DNA from: a virus
Strand: one strand, 5' to 3'
Virus record (IMG/VR): IMGVR_UViG_3300045911_000275
Coordinates: 1 to 21,341 of that record
DNA: 21,341 nt
The position numbers and the translations under genes are program-made. Each line of letters begins with the position of its first letter. The stretch's first letter is position 1. Shown in pieces: positions 4,764 through 13,500 of the stretch. A model generated the notes under the pieces. That model saw nothing but the letters and a program-made list of their open reading frames with translations. It was not told where the DNA came from and made no database searches.

Positions 4764-6085
4764 GTCTACTGCCCGGTAACGCGCCGCGCTCATTAGGAAA
4801 TACTCTGAGTTCCTTGAAGACGAGCATACAAGAAACTGCTAATAAGGCTGCATCTACCTTTAAGAATAATTTTCCATTCACTAAGGTATCGTCAACAGCA
4901 GAGCCAATAAATGAGCTAGCGCGCCGTCAAGCAATTGCAGGTGCAGAGCAGATAGCTAGTACATTCGCTGGAAATGCTTTAGTAGATAGCGCTACACGTG
5001 ACTTACTCAATGAGCCAACTACTGCCATAGTTACTGCTCAGCAACTAAATTCTATTATTCGACAAAACGGCACTGATACCTCGCATCGCGTAAAATTGGT
5101 AGAGATTGGCGGCAATCCTGATGGCAAAGACCTCGTTGTAGAATTTAGGGTGATGCCTGAAATCTTTGAAAGTCGTACAGTAGAATATCAAGCAGTGGCG
5201 CCACCTCAGCATCCAGGCGCTTTCCAAAAATACACTGGCACTTCAAGTACGCAGTGGACTGTGAATGCAACCCTTACCTGTAGAACAACTGTAGAAGCAA
5301 CTGAAAATCTTGCTATTCTAAATCTACTGCGCGGGTGGACGATGCCATTCTTCGGTTCGCGTACGCGAGATACCTATGGACAGAAACTTGGAGCACCACC
5401 ACCAGTACTAGAATTCAGTGGATTTAGAAGTCAAATGATTGGTCCAGTGCCAGTAGTAATGACTAGCGCAACTTGGACTTTTCCACAAGATGTTGACTAC
5501 ATTCCCGCAGCATCAAATGATGGGACGCAGTTGATACCATTCCCAACTGTACTGCGCATTACCATCAACTTGGTTGAAACATTCTCTTCAGAGCAGTTCA
5601 ATGGCTTTGACCTTTATGAATTTAGACAAGGCAACTTCAGAAAGGCGTATGCTCCCCACAAGACTATGGGAATACAAGACAGAATGCGTCTTCAAGTGAA
5701 CGCGCCACAAGAAGCGCAGGTGGTGGATGGTAACTACAGTAATGAGGGTAAAAATTATCCTCCTTCTACCAACAACCCCAACTACAGCAATGAGGGCAGA
5801 AATTATCCGCCTTTTACAAACAATCCTAACTACAGTAATGAGGGACGTAATTGGCGACGCGTAGTCTCTGAGAGAAAAGAGGCTGTACCAAGCATTCCAT
5901 CAGGCACTGGCGATTTCCCAGATTTCACTATACCACCGTACGGGAGAGTGGGTAGCCCACCAGCAACTGCAAAAACCGCTAGAAGAAGATTTATATCTGG
6001 TGGTGGCGGCAACTTTGGTGGTGGCGGTGCCAGCGGCGTGGCAGGTCCAGATGATACGAGCATCTTCAGAACAGGTGAATTCTAA
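4760..6085 (+). CDS. Baseplate tail-tube cap/initiator protein (gp48/gp54-like)
   Basis: A 441-residue protein. The central domain (about residues 100-305) has LVVEFRVMPEIFESRTVEY, a HPGAFQKYTGTSSTQW segment, a helix RTTVEATENLAILNLLRGW, LGAPPPVLEFSGF, and PFPTVLRITINLVETFS followed by FNGFDLYEFRQG. This pattern is typical of the tube-like domain of phage baseplate proteins that start or cap the tail tube (T4 gp48 and gp54 share this fold). Which of the two it equals cannot be decided. The N-terminal ~100 residues are helical and polar. The C-terminal ~130 residues are low-complexity: three tandem copies of a 16-residue unit (from residue 325), then a Pro-rich stretch and a Gly-rich run. Overlaps: four bases with the preceding gene and one base (TAATG) with the next, so translation is probably coupled. 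Confidence 0.72.
   Translation: MSLLPGNAPRSLGNTLSSLKTSIQETANKAASTFKNNFPFTKVSSTAEPINELARRQAIAGAEQIASTFAGNALVDSATRDLLNEPTTAIVTAQQLNSIIRQNGTDTSHRVKLVEIGGNPDGKDLVVEFRVMPEIFESRTVEYQAVAPPQHPGAFQKYTGTSSTQWTVNATLTCRTTVEATENLAILNLLRGWTMPFFGSRTRDTYGQKLGAPPPVLEFSGFRSQMIGPVPVVMTSATWTFPQDVDYIPAASNDGTQLIPFPTVLRITINLVETFSSEQFNGFDLYEFRQGNFRKAYAPHKTMGIQDRMRLQVNAPQEAQVVDGNYSNEGKNYPPSTNNPNYSNEGRNYPPFTNNPNYSNEGRNWRRVVSERKEAVPSIPSGTGDFPDFTIPPYGRVGSPPATAKTARRRFISGGGGNFGGGGASGVAGPDDTSIFRTGEF
5732..5854 (+). repeat. 48-base in-frame tandem repeat encoding NYSNEGRNYPPFTNNP
   Basis: Two full units (5732-5779, 5780-5827) and a partial third (5828-5854). The protein unit NYSNEG[KR]NYPP[SF]TNNP is nearly perfect. The units differ mainly at synonymous positions, which suggests an old duplication kept by selection. 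They lie in a flexible C-terminal tail of the tube-cap protein. Confidence 0.95.
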
Positions 6086-6456
6086 TGACGCAGCGTAATA
6101 GCACTCTTCTTCGATATTCACGCTATGTAAGCGGTGGAGAAACCGAGGTAAATTCACGTGCTCTTGAATGGTGGGAAAGAGACGTATTCTTACGCTCTGA
6201 TGATGATTTTACCTACGTTGTAGAGAAGCGCTTTGAGAACCGGTTAGATTTGATAGCAGCAACCTTCCTAGGTGAATCGCGATATTGGTGGGTAATCGCG
6301 ATGCTCAACAATATTTTGGACCCATCAACTGAAGTAACAACAGGAGTAGTGCTGTACATCCCAACGCAAGAGCGAGCAAAACAACTATTGTCTGGTAAGT
6401 TAGGTGGAGTTACCTCTACTCGCACACTATCGTCAACTATCAAGGCCGTAGTATGA
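6085..6456 (+). CDS. 53: gp53-like baseplate wedge protein (LysM-like)
   Basis: A 123-residue protein. Residues about 48-100 (EKRFENRLDLIAATFLGESRYWWVIAMLNNILDP, then a strand LYIPTQ) show the LysM-like pattern of T4 gp53: a helix after a basic residue, IA/ATxxG, a YWWV helix with MxN, and a DP turn. T4 gp53 is longer (196 residues) and links baseplate wedges to the hub. The short N-terminal part (SRYVSGGETEVNSRALEWWERD) is not recognised. It overlaps both neighbours (one base upstream, four bases ATGA downstream). A general LysM wedge protein from another contractile system is the alternative reading. Confidence 0.8.
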   Translation: MTQRNSTLLRYSRYVSGGETEVNSRALEWWERDVFLRSDDDFTYVVEKRFENRLDLIAATFLGESRYWWVIAMLNNILDPSTEVTTGVVLYIPTQERAKQLLSGKLGGVTSTRTLSSTIKAVV

Positions 6457-8570
6457 CAATCTATGGGCGTCTGTTTAATCCACTAGATGAATACGCGTCC
6501 TATTCCACGCACTTCGTCATGCTCGCCTGTCGCTCAAGCGAGCAAGCCCGCATTTTCTCACAAGACAGCAATCGTCGGTCAAGTCTACAGGCAATAAATG
6601 ATGTCAAGTCACTAGGTGATCCAGTTATCTTTGGGAGCACATCTTCAGACATCTTCTTGGTGATGGATACCCGCCGCTTTAGTCAATTTACCATCCAAAA
6701 ATTAGAATTTAATACTTTAGTGCACGGTGTTGGTGCCGGATATTCCGTAAACAACACCATCCAACAGATTTCGATGACAGTGTTGGACAGCGTAGGCATC
6801 TCATTCTTTAACTACATCCAGTGGTTGTTGGATTCACAGATGCAAACAAATTTCGATGGAATGATTTTCTTACTCCGCGTGATATTCGTTGGGCATCGGG
6901 GCGACCCTAAGGACCCGCTGTACAGCAGTGCTGATAATGTTGAAGTACAGACCATCACCATACCAATGACGCTTTTTAAGATGGAACTAAACTTGGACTA
7001 TGCCAAGGGCATCTATGAATGCGAGTTCCTGCCAGTGATGAATTTTTCACCAGTAGAGGGCGCAAGATGGCTCAACATCGGGAATGCTTCTGCCTTCTTT
7101 AGCGGCACTAATAACTCTAAGTTGGGCGCAATGGTGCGTGCCTTTGAGAATGAACTAAATCGCCAATCAATTAAGTTCTACAATGAACTACAACCATTGA
7201 TTCTGCAGGCTGGTAGAAATGTACAACCCGCAACTGGCAAGTTTGGGCGACAGGTTCAGTACATGATTACCTTGCCTAAGGAATGGGAAGATTGGGACTA
7301 TGCAGGCCCCGCGATGCATGGCGCCCTTGAGAAGAAGTTTGGCCCTTCTCAACAGCAGGAAGATACTACCTCTAACCCAGCACAGGGAAGTTATATGTCT
7401 GTGCGTGGTGGGCAAACTATTACACAAGTACTAGACCTACTATTAGATGGTGTGCCACGCATCAAAGAATTAGCCAATGACGACCGCGTCAAAAATGGGC
7501 AGGAGATCGTATTCTATCACTACTTGGTGAGCACTACAAGTAATGATGATAGTATCACTGTGCATGTAGATATAATCCCATTTCAAATGCCTAGACCAGA
7601 CCTTCCATCAAAGAAGGGCGCTGTCAATGATTCAGCATCAGAAACGCAAAGTAAGTGGCTTACTAAAAAGACAGATGATATGGGTATAACACGCCTAGTT
7701 CCAAAGAACGGATGCGAGTTTGACTATATCTTCACTGGCAAGAATTTAGATGTGCTGAATTTTGACATGAAGATTCAGAATTTGCAGTTCCTATTGACGG
7801 CAAATACCCGAGTGTCTGAAGGAGAAATGTTCCTATTAAGCAGTAATCTGCAGGTGTCTGGAACTGGCTCACAACCAAAACAAGAACCCCCAAAGCCAGC
7901 GCTGATGTCGCTGCGCGCATATGACCCAGTTTTACTGCCTCTGCGGACGCCTGCGGAAATGAAAGCATTTTCTAACTATCTAACTTGGCGTAGTGATGCG
8001 AAGACTAAGAAGATTCAAGCGGATGCGCAGAACTATTCACGTAATCTATCAGCATTTTACAACCAATCTCCTATCCAAGTTAATATGGTAATCAAGGGCA
8101 ACCCATGGCTCTTAGACAAATTTAATATCGGCACTCCACCACGTCACGTAAGTCCAACTACAAATCAGGGTGCAGGAACAACTCCTGCTGGCAGTTCAGA
8201 AGAAGTTCGCAGCAGTTATAGGGAGCATCTTGAGAATGACGTATTGAAGGCGCGCAGCGGTGCTACTAGAGATAGTAATGGCGTCTTTAGAGCAAATGAT
8301 TCGTTAGGTGAAGATAGCTTCATTGAAACACCTTTCTTCGTGACAGTAAACATTATGGGGCCAAATTTTGACGCACTGTCGGGGGAAAAAATGCAAGGAG
8401 AGTTTGCGACACGCATTCTAAATGATAACTGGTACACGGTGTTCCAAATAAAGCACACTATTGACAATGGTGTCTTTACACAGGAACTAACTCTAAATTC
8501 ATACAGCATATATGGGGGCGGCTCACTTACCACTGAGCAGCCAACTGAAAGACAAAAGCAGAGGGCTTAA
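6453..8570 (+). CDS. Putative baseplate hub protein (gp27-like by position)
   Basis: A 705-residue protein ending one base into the spike gene (TAATG). The N-terminal half is rich in beta strands: IYGRLFNPLDEYASYSTHF, FTIQKLEFNTLVHG, NTIQQISMTVLDSVGISFF and TITIPMTLFKMELNL suit a hub made of tube-like barrels. The ITQVLDLLLDGVPRIKEL segment and the block LDVLNFDMKIQNLQFLLTAN recall gp27-like hub proteins, which hold the gp5 spike. T4 gp27 is only 391 residues, so this would be an enlarged hub. The end (FVTVNIMGPN, NDNWYTVFQIKHTIDNGVF) looks like a final barrel strand set. The assignment rests chiefly on being directly before the spike gene and on this pattern, not on a clear motif. Confidence 0.6.
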   Translation: MTIYGRLFNPLDEYASYSTHFVMLACRSSEQARIFSQDSNRRSSLQAINDVKSLGDPVIFGSTSSDIFLVMDTRRFSQFTIQKLEFNTLVHGVGAGYSVNNTIQQISMTVLDSVGISFFNYIQWLLDSQMQTNFDGMIFLLRVIFVGHRGDPKDPLYSSADNVEVQTITIPMTLFKMELNLDYAKGIYECEFLPVMNFSPVEGARWLNIGNASAFFSGTNNSKLGAMVRAFENELNRQSIKFYNELQPLILQAGRNVQPATGKFGRQVQYMITLPKEWEDWDYAGPAMHGALEKKFGPSQQQEDTTSNPAQGSYMSVRGGQTITQVLDLLLDGVPRIKELANDDRVKNGQEIVFYHYLVSTTSNDDSITVHVDIIPFQMPRPDLPSKKGAVNDSASETQSKWLTKKTDDMGITRLVPKNGCEFDYIFTGKNLDVLNFDMKIQNLQFLLTANTRVSEGEMFLLSSNLQVSGTGSQPKQEPPKPALMSLRAYDPVLLPLRTPAEMKAFSNYLTWRSDAKTKKIQADAQNYSRNLSAFYNQSPIQVNMVIKGNPWLLDKFNIGTPPRHVSPTTNQGAGTTPAGSSEEVRSSYREHLENDVLKARSGATRDSNGVFRANDSLGEDSFIETPFFVTVNIMGPNFDALSGEKMQGEFATRILNDNWYTVFQIKHTIDNGVFTQELTLNSYSIYGGGSLTTEQPTERQKQRA

Positions 8571-9652
8571 TGCTAATTGAGGGTGTAGTTGTTGATACAA
8601 ATGATCCCCAGCAAATGGGGAGAGTAAGAGTGTGGTGCCCTGCCGTGGATGGTGATGACCCACTCATTGATCGCCTCCCCTGGGCTACATACGTCAGCCC
8701 GTTGGCCGGCAGCGCGCTTGATGGTAGAAGTGGCCCAAATAGCGCTTTATCATCAGGAGGGGTGGCGTATGGGTTTTGGGCAGTTCCAAAGAAGGGCGCT
8801 ACAGTCATCATTGGCTTTCTTTATGATGACTATAATCAACGCTTTTACCTAGGCTCTTACTTTCCAGAGCATTCTAATCGCTCGCTACCTGCTGGTAGAA
8901 ATTCTACTAATGGTCCTACAACTGACACAGATCAGCAACTGCAGCCAGCAACGAAAAACCTTCAAGACCAGTTCCAAGGAAATCTCACAGCATCAGAGGC
9001 GCAGACGCGGGGTGTAAGTGAAAGGCAAGTTGCTCAAGCATCGACTATCAAGGATGGAGCTGAAGGTTATCAGCCATCAGCAGCAGATGCCAAAACTCTT
9101 GACCCACAGACCTATTGCTGGGTAACTCCAGGGCACCATGCTATCATTATGCAGGATTCACCTACATCAGGGCGTGTTAGGGTGAAGACAGCAGAAGGGC
9201 ATCAAGTAATTTTAGATGATGCCAATGAACGCATCTACATTAGTACCGCTAAAGGTAATAACTGGATAGAGATGGACCAAGATGGGCGCATCTACATCTA
9301 TAGTGGTGGTACGGTAAGCATTGCGGCAGCCCGCGACTTAAATTTAACAGCCGGTGGCGACATCAACATTGCTGCTGGCGGTAGCTTCAATGTAAGTGCC
9401 TCAAAAGATGGATTGATTGCTGCTTGCGGCATACTGGGGCTAAGCACAGATGGTGATGCCTTTCTAACATCTGGTGGACAACTTAACTTAAAGGCGGCTT
9501 CTAATATTCTACAGACTGGAAACAATATCCATCTTAATGGCCCAATGGCCGCAGAGGCGCCCTGTCCTGTCAAGACAGATGAGATTCCTCAGAAGGAACC
9601 ATGGAAGCGTCCTGCAACAGCAGGTACACGCAATCCTCATTGGAAGGAATGA
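8570..9652 (+). CDS. 5: gp5-like central spike protein without lysozyme domain
   Basis: A 360-residue protein. Residues 1-105 are an OB-fold: IEGVVVDTNDPQQMGRVRVW, LPWATYVSPLAG, VPKKGATVIIGF and RFYLGSYFP are classic for gp5 and VgrG spikes. Residues 115-180 are a polar linker. From about 185 come strands GRVRVKTAEGHQVILDD and NWIEMDQDGRIYIYSGG, then a repeat-rich beta-helix (ARDLNLTAGGDINIAAGG, GQLNLKAASN) that forms the needle. T4 gp5 has a lysozyme domain between the OB-fold and the helix; here only the linker is present. The C-terminal tail ends GTRNPHWKE. It punctures the outer membrane or cell surface at the tip of the tail. Confidence 0.9.
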   Translation: MLIEGVVVDTNDPQQMGRVRVWCPAVDGDDPLIDRLPWATYVSPLAGSALDGRSGPNSALSSGGVAYGFWAVPKKGATVIIGFLYDDYNQRFYLGSYFPEHSNRSLPAGRNSTNGPTTDTDQQLQPATKNLQDQFQGNLTASEAQTRGVSERQVAQASTIKDGAEGYQPSAADAKTLDPQTYCWVTPGHHAIIMQDSPTSGRVRVKTAEGHQVILDDANERIYISTAKGNNWIEMDQDGRIYIYSGGTVSIAAARDLNLTAGGDINIAAGGSFNVSASKDGLIAACGILGLSTDGDAFLTSGGQLNLKAASNILQTGNNIHLNGPMAAEAPCPVKTDEIPQKEPWKRPATAGTRNPHWKE

Positions 9653-9653
9653 T

Positions 9654-10022
9654 ATGAAGCTAAATGAAATCAATGATATGCGGGCTGAATTGATAGTTTC
9701 TTCTGTCAATAAGTTGATTAATGCAGGCATTAAGGTACAACTTATTACCCGCAGCGATGACAATTCAATTATACGCGGTGTTGTGAAGGAAATAAAGGCT
9801 GGCTTGCCGCATTCGCAGTATGAACTAAGATACACCATGGATGGTGTTTACACCACTACAGGCGATAGCATATTCAAAAACACAGATGATAGTGAAGTTG
9901 ATTCATTCATATTTTCTGAGAACGAAATGAATAACACTGAGTTGACTAAATTAAAGAAGGACGTTTATCTGCTGAGTATTCCGAATGAGAGATTAACACG
10001 TAAAAGCACCTTACACCGGTAA
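9654..10022 (+). CDS. Hypothetical protein between spike and gp25, 122 residues
   Basis: ATG 9654, preceded by GGAAGGA, begins MKLNEINDMRAELIVSSV just after the spike stop. The body alternates helix and strand: INAGIKVQLITRS, then GVVKEIKAGLPHSQYELRY and a polar acidic stretch, ending NERLTRKSTLHR. No signal peptide or transmembrane segment is visible. The middle could be a small barrel-like fold. No family is recognised. T4-type phages often carry small baseplate assembly genes at this place; that is only positional. Confidence 0.75.
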   Translation: MKLNEINDMRAELIVSSVNKLINAGIKVQLITRSDDNSIIRGVVKEIKAGLPHSQYELRYTMDGVYTTTGDSIFKNTDDSEVDSFIFSENEMNNTELTKLKKDVYLLSIPNERLTRKSTLHR

Positions 10023-10024
10023 GA
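10010..10024 (+). other. Short hairpin spanning the end of the 122-residue gene
   Basis: CTTAC, loop ACCGG with part pairing, GTAAG gives a 5-bp stem with a small loop over the stop codon. It is not followed by a T-run, so it is not a convincing terminator. Confidence 0.3.
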
Positions 10025-10036
10025 GTTATGCAGACA

Positions 10037-10086
10037 CAGTAATTAACAAAGACGTAAGTGGCTTTAGACTTAGTGAGTAATTACTG
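10037..10086 (+). other. Nine-base inverted repeat in the gap before gp25
   Basis: CAGTAATTA (10037-10045) and TAATTACTG (10078-10086) are perfect inverse copies with a 32-base spacer. It lies in the 80-base untranslated gap before gp25, whose ribosome site GAAAGAG follows the right arm. No T-run follows. It may be an RNA stem that shields or spaces translation, or a protein site; function is unknown. Confidence 0.4.
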
Positions 10087-10102
10087 AGATTGAAAGAGTA
10101 TC

Positions 10103-10468
10103 ATGGCAACAACATACAGAGGCTTCTCTACGTTTGGCGCTACCAAAAATTTCCAACTATCTGATCAAGAGTTGGTGAAGCGCGACCTCATGAATCACAT
10201 CTACACGCTGAGAGGTGAACGCGTGATGCTGCCTAACTTTGGTACTATGATTCCACTTTTAGCATTTGAGCCTCTTGACCCAGAAACTCTCACTATTGTC
10301 GAGCGAGACCTACGAGAGGTTTTTGACTATGATCCTCGCGTTGAGTTAATTGATTTAGCAGTCATGGCTCTACCTGACAATAATGCCATTGTGGCACTCG
10401 CAGACATTCGCTATGTGGAATTAGGGGTAGTAGAAACCCTAAGACTAGAGTTTCCAACAGGTTCATAA
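10103..10468 (+). CDS. 25: gp25-like baseplate wedge protein
   Basis: A 121-residue protein; T4 gp25 is 132. The diagnostic LRGERVMLPNFGTMIPLLAF (residues about 37-56) contains the LPNFGT turn of the gp25 / type VI TssE family, followed by LTIVERDLREVFDYDPRVELIDL. Known: gp25 helps hold the (gp6)2-gp7 wedge core to the sheath and triggers sheath assembly. RBS GAAAGAG lies four bases before ATG 10103. It is separated from the preceding gene by 80 bases and from gp6 by 52 bases with a late-promoter-like box, so it can be read with the upstream operon. Confidence 0.95.
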   Translation: MATTYRGFSTFGATKNFQLSDQELVKRDLMNHIYTLRGERVMLPNFGTMIPLLAFEPLDPETLTIVERDLREVFDYDPRVELIDLAVMALPDNNAIVALADIRYVELGVVETLRLEFPTGS

Positions 10469-10489
10469 TGTTGCTACAGTCCAACACAG

Positions 10490-10497
10490 CGTAAATA
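10490..10497 (+). promoter_or_regulatory. Late-promoter-like box CGTAAATA upstream of gp6
   Basis: CGTAAATA has the TAAATA core of T4 late promoters but differs at the first two positions. Twenty-three bases separate the octamer from ATG 10521, identical to the spacing before the nucleotidyltransferase gene. Confidence 0.5.
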
Positions 10498-10520
10498 GTT
10501 GATGACACTGAGAATTATCT

Positions 10521-13500
10521 ATGGCACTTCGTACAACATACTCCGCAGAAACTTGGGAAGCAGCCTATCAGGCGTTTAGCGCAGTCAACTTTACTGCGTA
10601 TGACTTTGATACTGTAAAACAGTCTCTGATTGACTATACCAGAATCTACTACGCGGAACAGTTCAACGATTTCATTCAGAGTTCTGAATTCATTGCGCTG
10701 CTTGAGATTTTTGCCTACATCTGTGAGCAGATGGCATATCGCGTTGACATGGTAGCGCATGAAAATTTCATCACTACAGCGCAGCGCAAACAGTCAGTTC
10801 TGCGCCTGGCAAAGTTGATTTCCTATAAGGCAACGCGCAATATCCCACTGCGCGGTCTTGTTAAGGTGTCATCCATTTCTACAACAGAGCAAGTAGTTGA
10901 TAGTCGTGGTATTAATCTGTCTGGTTTGACTATCAACTGGAATGATCCTAACAATCCTAATTGGAAAGAACAGTTCTTTCTGGTAATGAACCGCGTGTTG
11001 AACTCGCGTTTTGGTAATCCACAGAAGACATATCAAATTGGTGACGTGGTGATGGATTTGTACTCACTGCGCAACAACACTGCAGCATTACCACTTGGCG
11101 TCTTTGCATTTAGCGCATCTACCGGCGTTGATACATTCAACATGGAGATTGTGCCTGCAGACATTGATGAAAATGGGCCATTCGAGCGTGAACCCGATCC
11201 TACTTCACCAATGACGGTCATCTACGCAAATGACGGTATTGGCGATGGTTCTGACTATACAGGTTTCCTACTGCACGTTAAGCAGGGTGTGCTGAGTCAA
11301 ATTGAACTGGATATTGTTGACCTACTACCAAATCGTCGTCTAGACTTTGACGCCACAAATGTGAATGATACTGACGTCTGGGTTCAAAGAATAGACGATG
11401 ATGGAAATATCATTGAACGCTGGACACAAGTGGAAACGATTGCTGAACAAAACTTGATGTTCAATTCTAATCGAGACACCCGCCGGAAATACGAAGTTGA
11501 CACTCTTGAAAATGATCGTATTCGCATAATGTTCGGTGATGGCGACTTTGTGGATATTCCACGTGGCACCTTTCGCTTCTGGTTGCGTCAGTCACTCGGG
11601 CGTAGTGTGGTGGTGCAAAAGAACCGCATTACTAATGAACCATTTCCATTTACCTACACTGGTGTAACTGGCAACACTGAGACTTGCACCCTGCGCTTTG
11701 GCCTAGTATCAGCGCTGCAGAATGCATCTGCTACTGAAAGCATCGAGAGCATTAGAAGAAGCGCACCAGCAACATATTACTCTCAGAATCGCATGGTGAA
11801 TGGGCAGGACTACAACACCTTCATGTTGAAGGACCCATCTATCCTGCGTCTAAAAGCAATTAACCGCACTTTTGCAGGGCAGCCAAAATATATTGACTGG
11901 AATGATGCGTCAGGTCAGTATGAGAATATCAAGTTGTTCGGTGATGACCTGTCAATGAAGTACATACTTGGTGTGGAAACACTGACGACTTCTGTTTCAG
12001 GGCAAGTACTTATTGACCGCGTTATTGAACCGCTGCTATCTACGCCAGGCATCATTAACATGCTGCTGCACATCTCAGCAAATGACCCTGCTACAGTAGG
12101 CGTTGTTAGTTCCCCCCGCCGACAGTTAATTGAAGATAACCGCGGTGGTATCCATATTGCGGCAGATGGCTCATTTGTTGATGTGCTAACTGGAGCTCCC
12201 GCTGGTGATGGTTCTTTGAAAGAAAAGACAGCACTTCAGGCATACATTGACCAGCACTACTATGGGGAGCCCTTAGAATTCGTGACTGATAGTAACAATA
12301 ATTTTCTAGCGCGTATTCCTGACCCAGATCTTTTCCCTAAAGATGATAGTCGTATCTATGCGGCAAACGTGCCACGTACAATTGATGGGGTGAATCGGTT
12401 CCCACCTGGCGATACTGGCTCAGGCCTGCAGCCAATCGCTGAGCAAGAGTACTTTGGATTGCGCTTTAACCGGTATATGCAAGGCATTGGTGATGGCAGC
12501 ATTTCTACGTCTACCGCCAATAACCCAGGCTCAGATTGGTTGACAGGTGGATACTTCCTGCCAGATGGCGAGGTGTTCACAGTAGAAATGAAGGCTGATG
12601 GGGTTACATTTGATGTTCGTAGCAACAAGCGCGGTTCATTCCCAGCGGGTGAAGTTGGAGTTCCCTACCTTATTCAACCAAGTGGGTTTTCAACACCTGC
12701 AGAACTGTTAACTGTTACGCAGGGGCTAGTATCATTTGAGCAGGGTGATGCCTTTGTACTTGATGTTGCTCCTTCAGGGATTATTAATCAGAGAGCCTTT
12801 CCCCCACTGCCTATTGGACGAGCAATCAATCTAAATGGTTGGTGGGAAGTCATGAAGGCAGCAGATATGCCTGACTACGGGTCATCTATCCCTAATGCTG
12901 CTTACTGGACGACGTCTGACCAGATTGCACCTGATAATTTAAAGCAGCATAGTTGGCTTATCTTTGTACGTAAAGTACGTAACCCGGTAACTAGTGAAGT
13001 TATTAGTTATGAGGTACATCATCGCACTCTATCGCTTGTTGTGACAAGCCCAACTACTAAATTCTGGTATAATGCCGTTGACCAGTTAATTGATAGTGAA
13101 ACGCAGAAGCGCGTGTTCGACAATATCAAGGTGCTGCGCTCTAATAAAGATGCACTTGGTAATGTTATTAGCGCCAGTCAAATCTACGATGTAGTTGGTG
13201 CTGTAAAGGACAATAATGGCGTTATTGACGTTCACTCACTCTCAGTCATGCCTTCAGACCTGCTGAATGAGGATGATAGCGGTAACTTGATACCTGATAG
13301 ACTATTGCAGTTCGAGATGTTCGCTGGTTCAGGCACTGGCAGCGCTTCGTATGAGTATTTTCTAATTGGCCCACCTGAAGTTACACTCCCATCTGATCCT
13401 CTTGGTCCTTCTGCTTGGGCGCCTGCTTCGATGGCTGCGTATGATCCAATTTCTACTAACTGGTATGGCAGACGTTTGCGTATGACAGGACAGCCAGGTG

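Noticed and set aside
4245-4793. A 182-codon minus-strand frame opposite the nucleotidyltransferase
   Set aside because: Shadow of a gene with clear motifs; no ribosome site and no recognised pattern.
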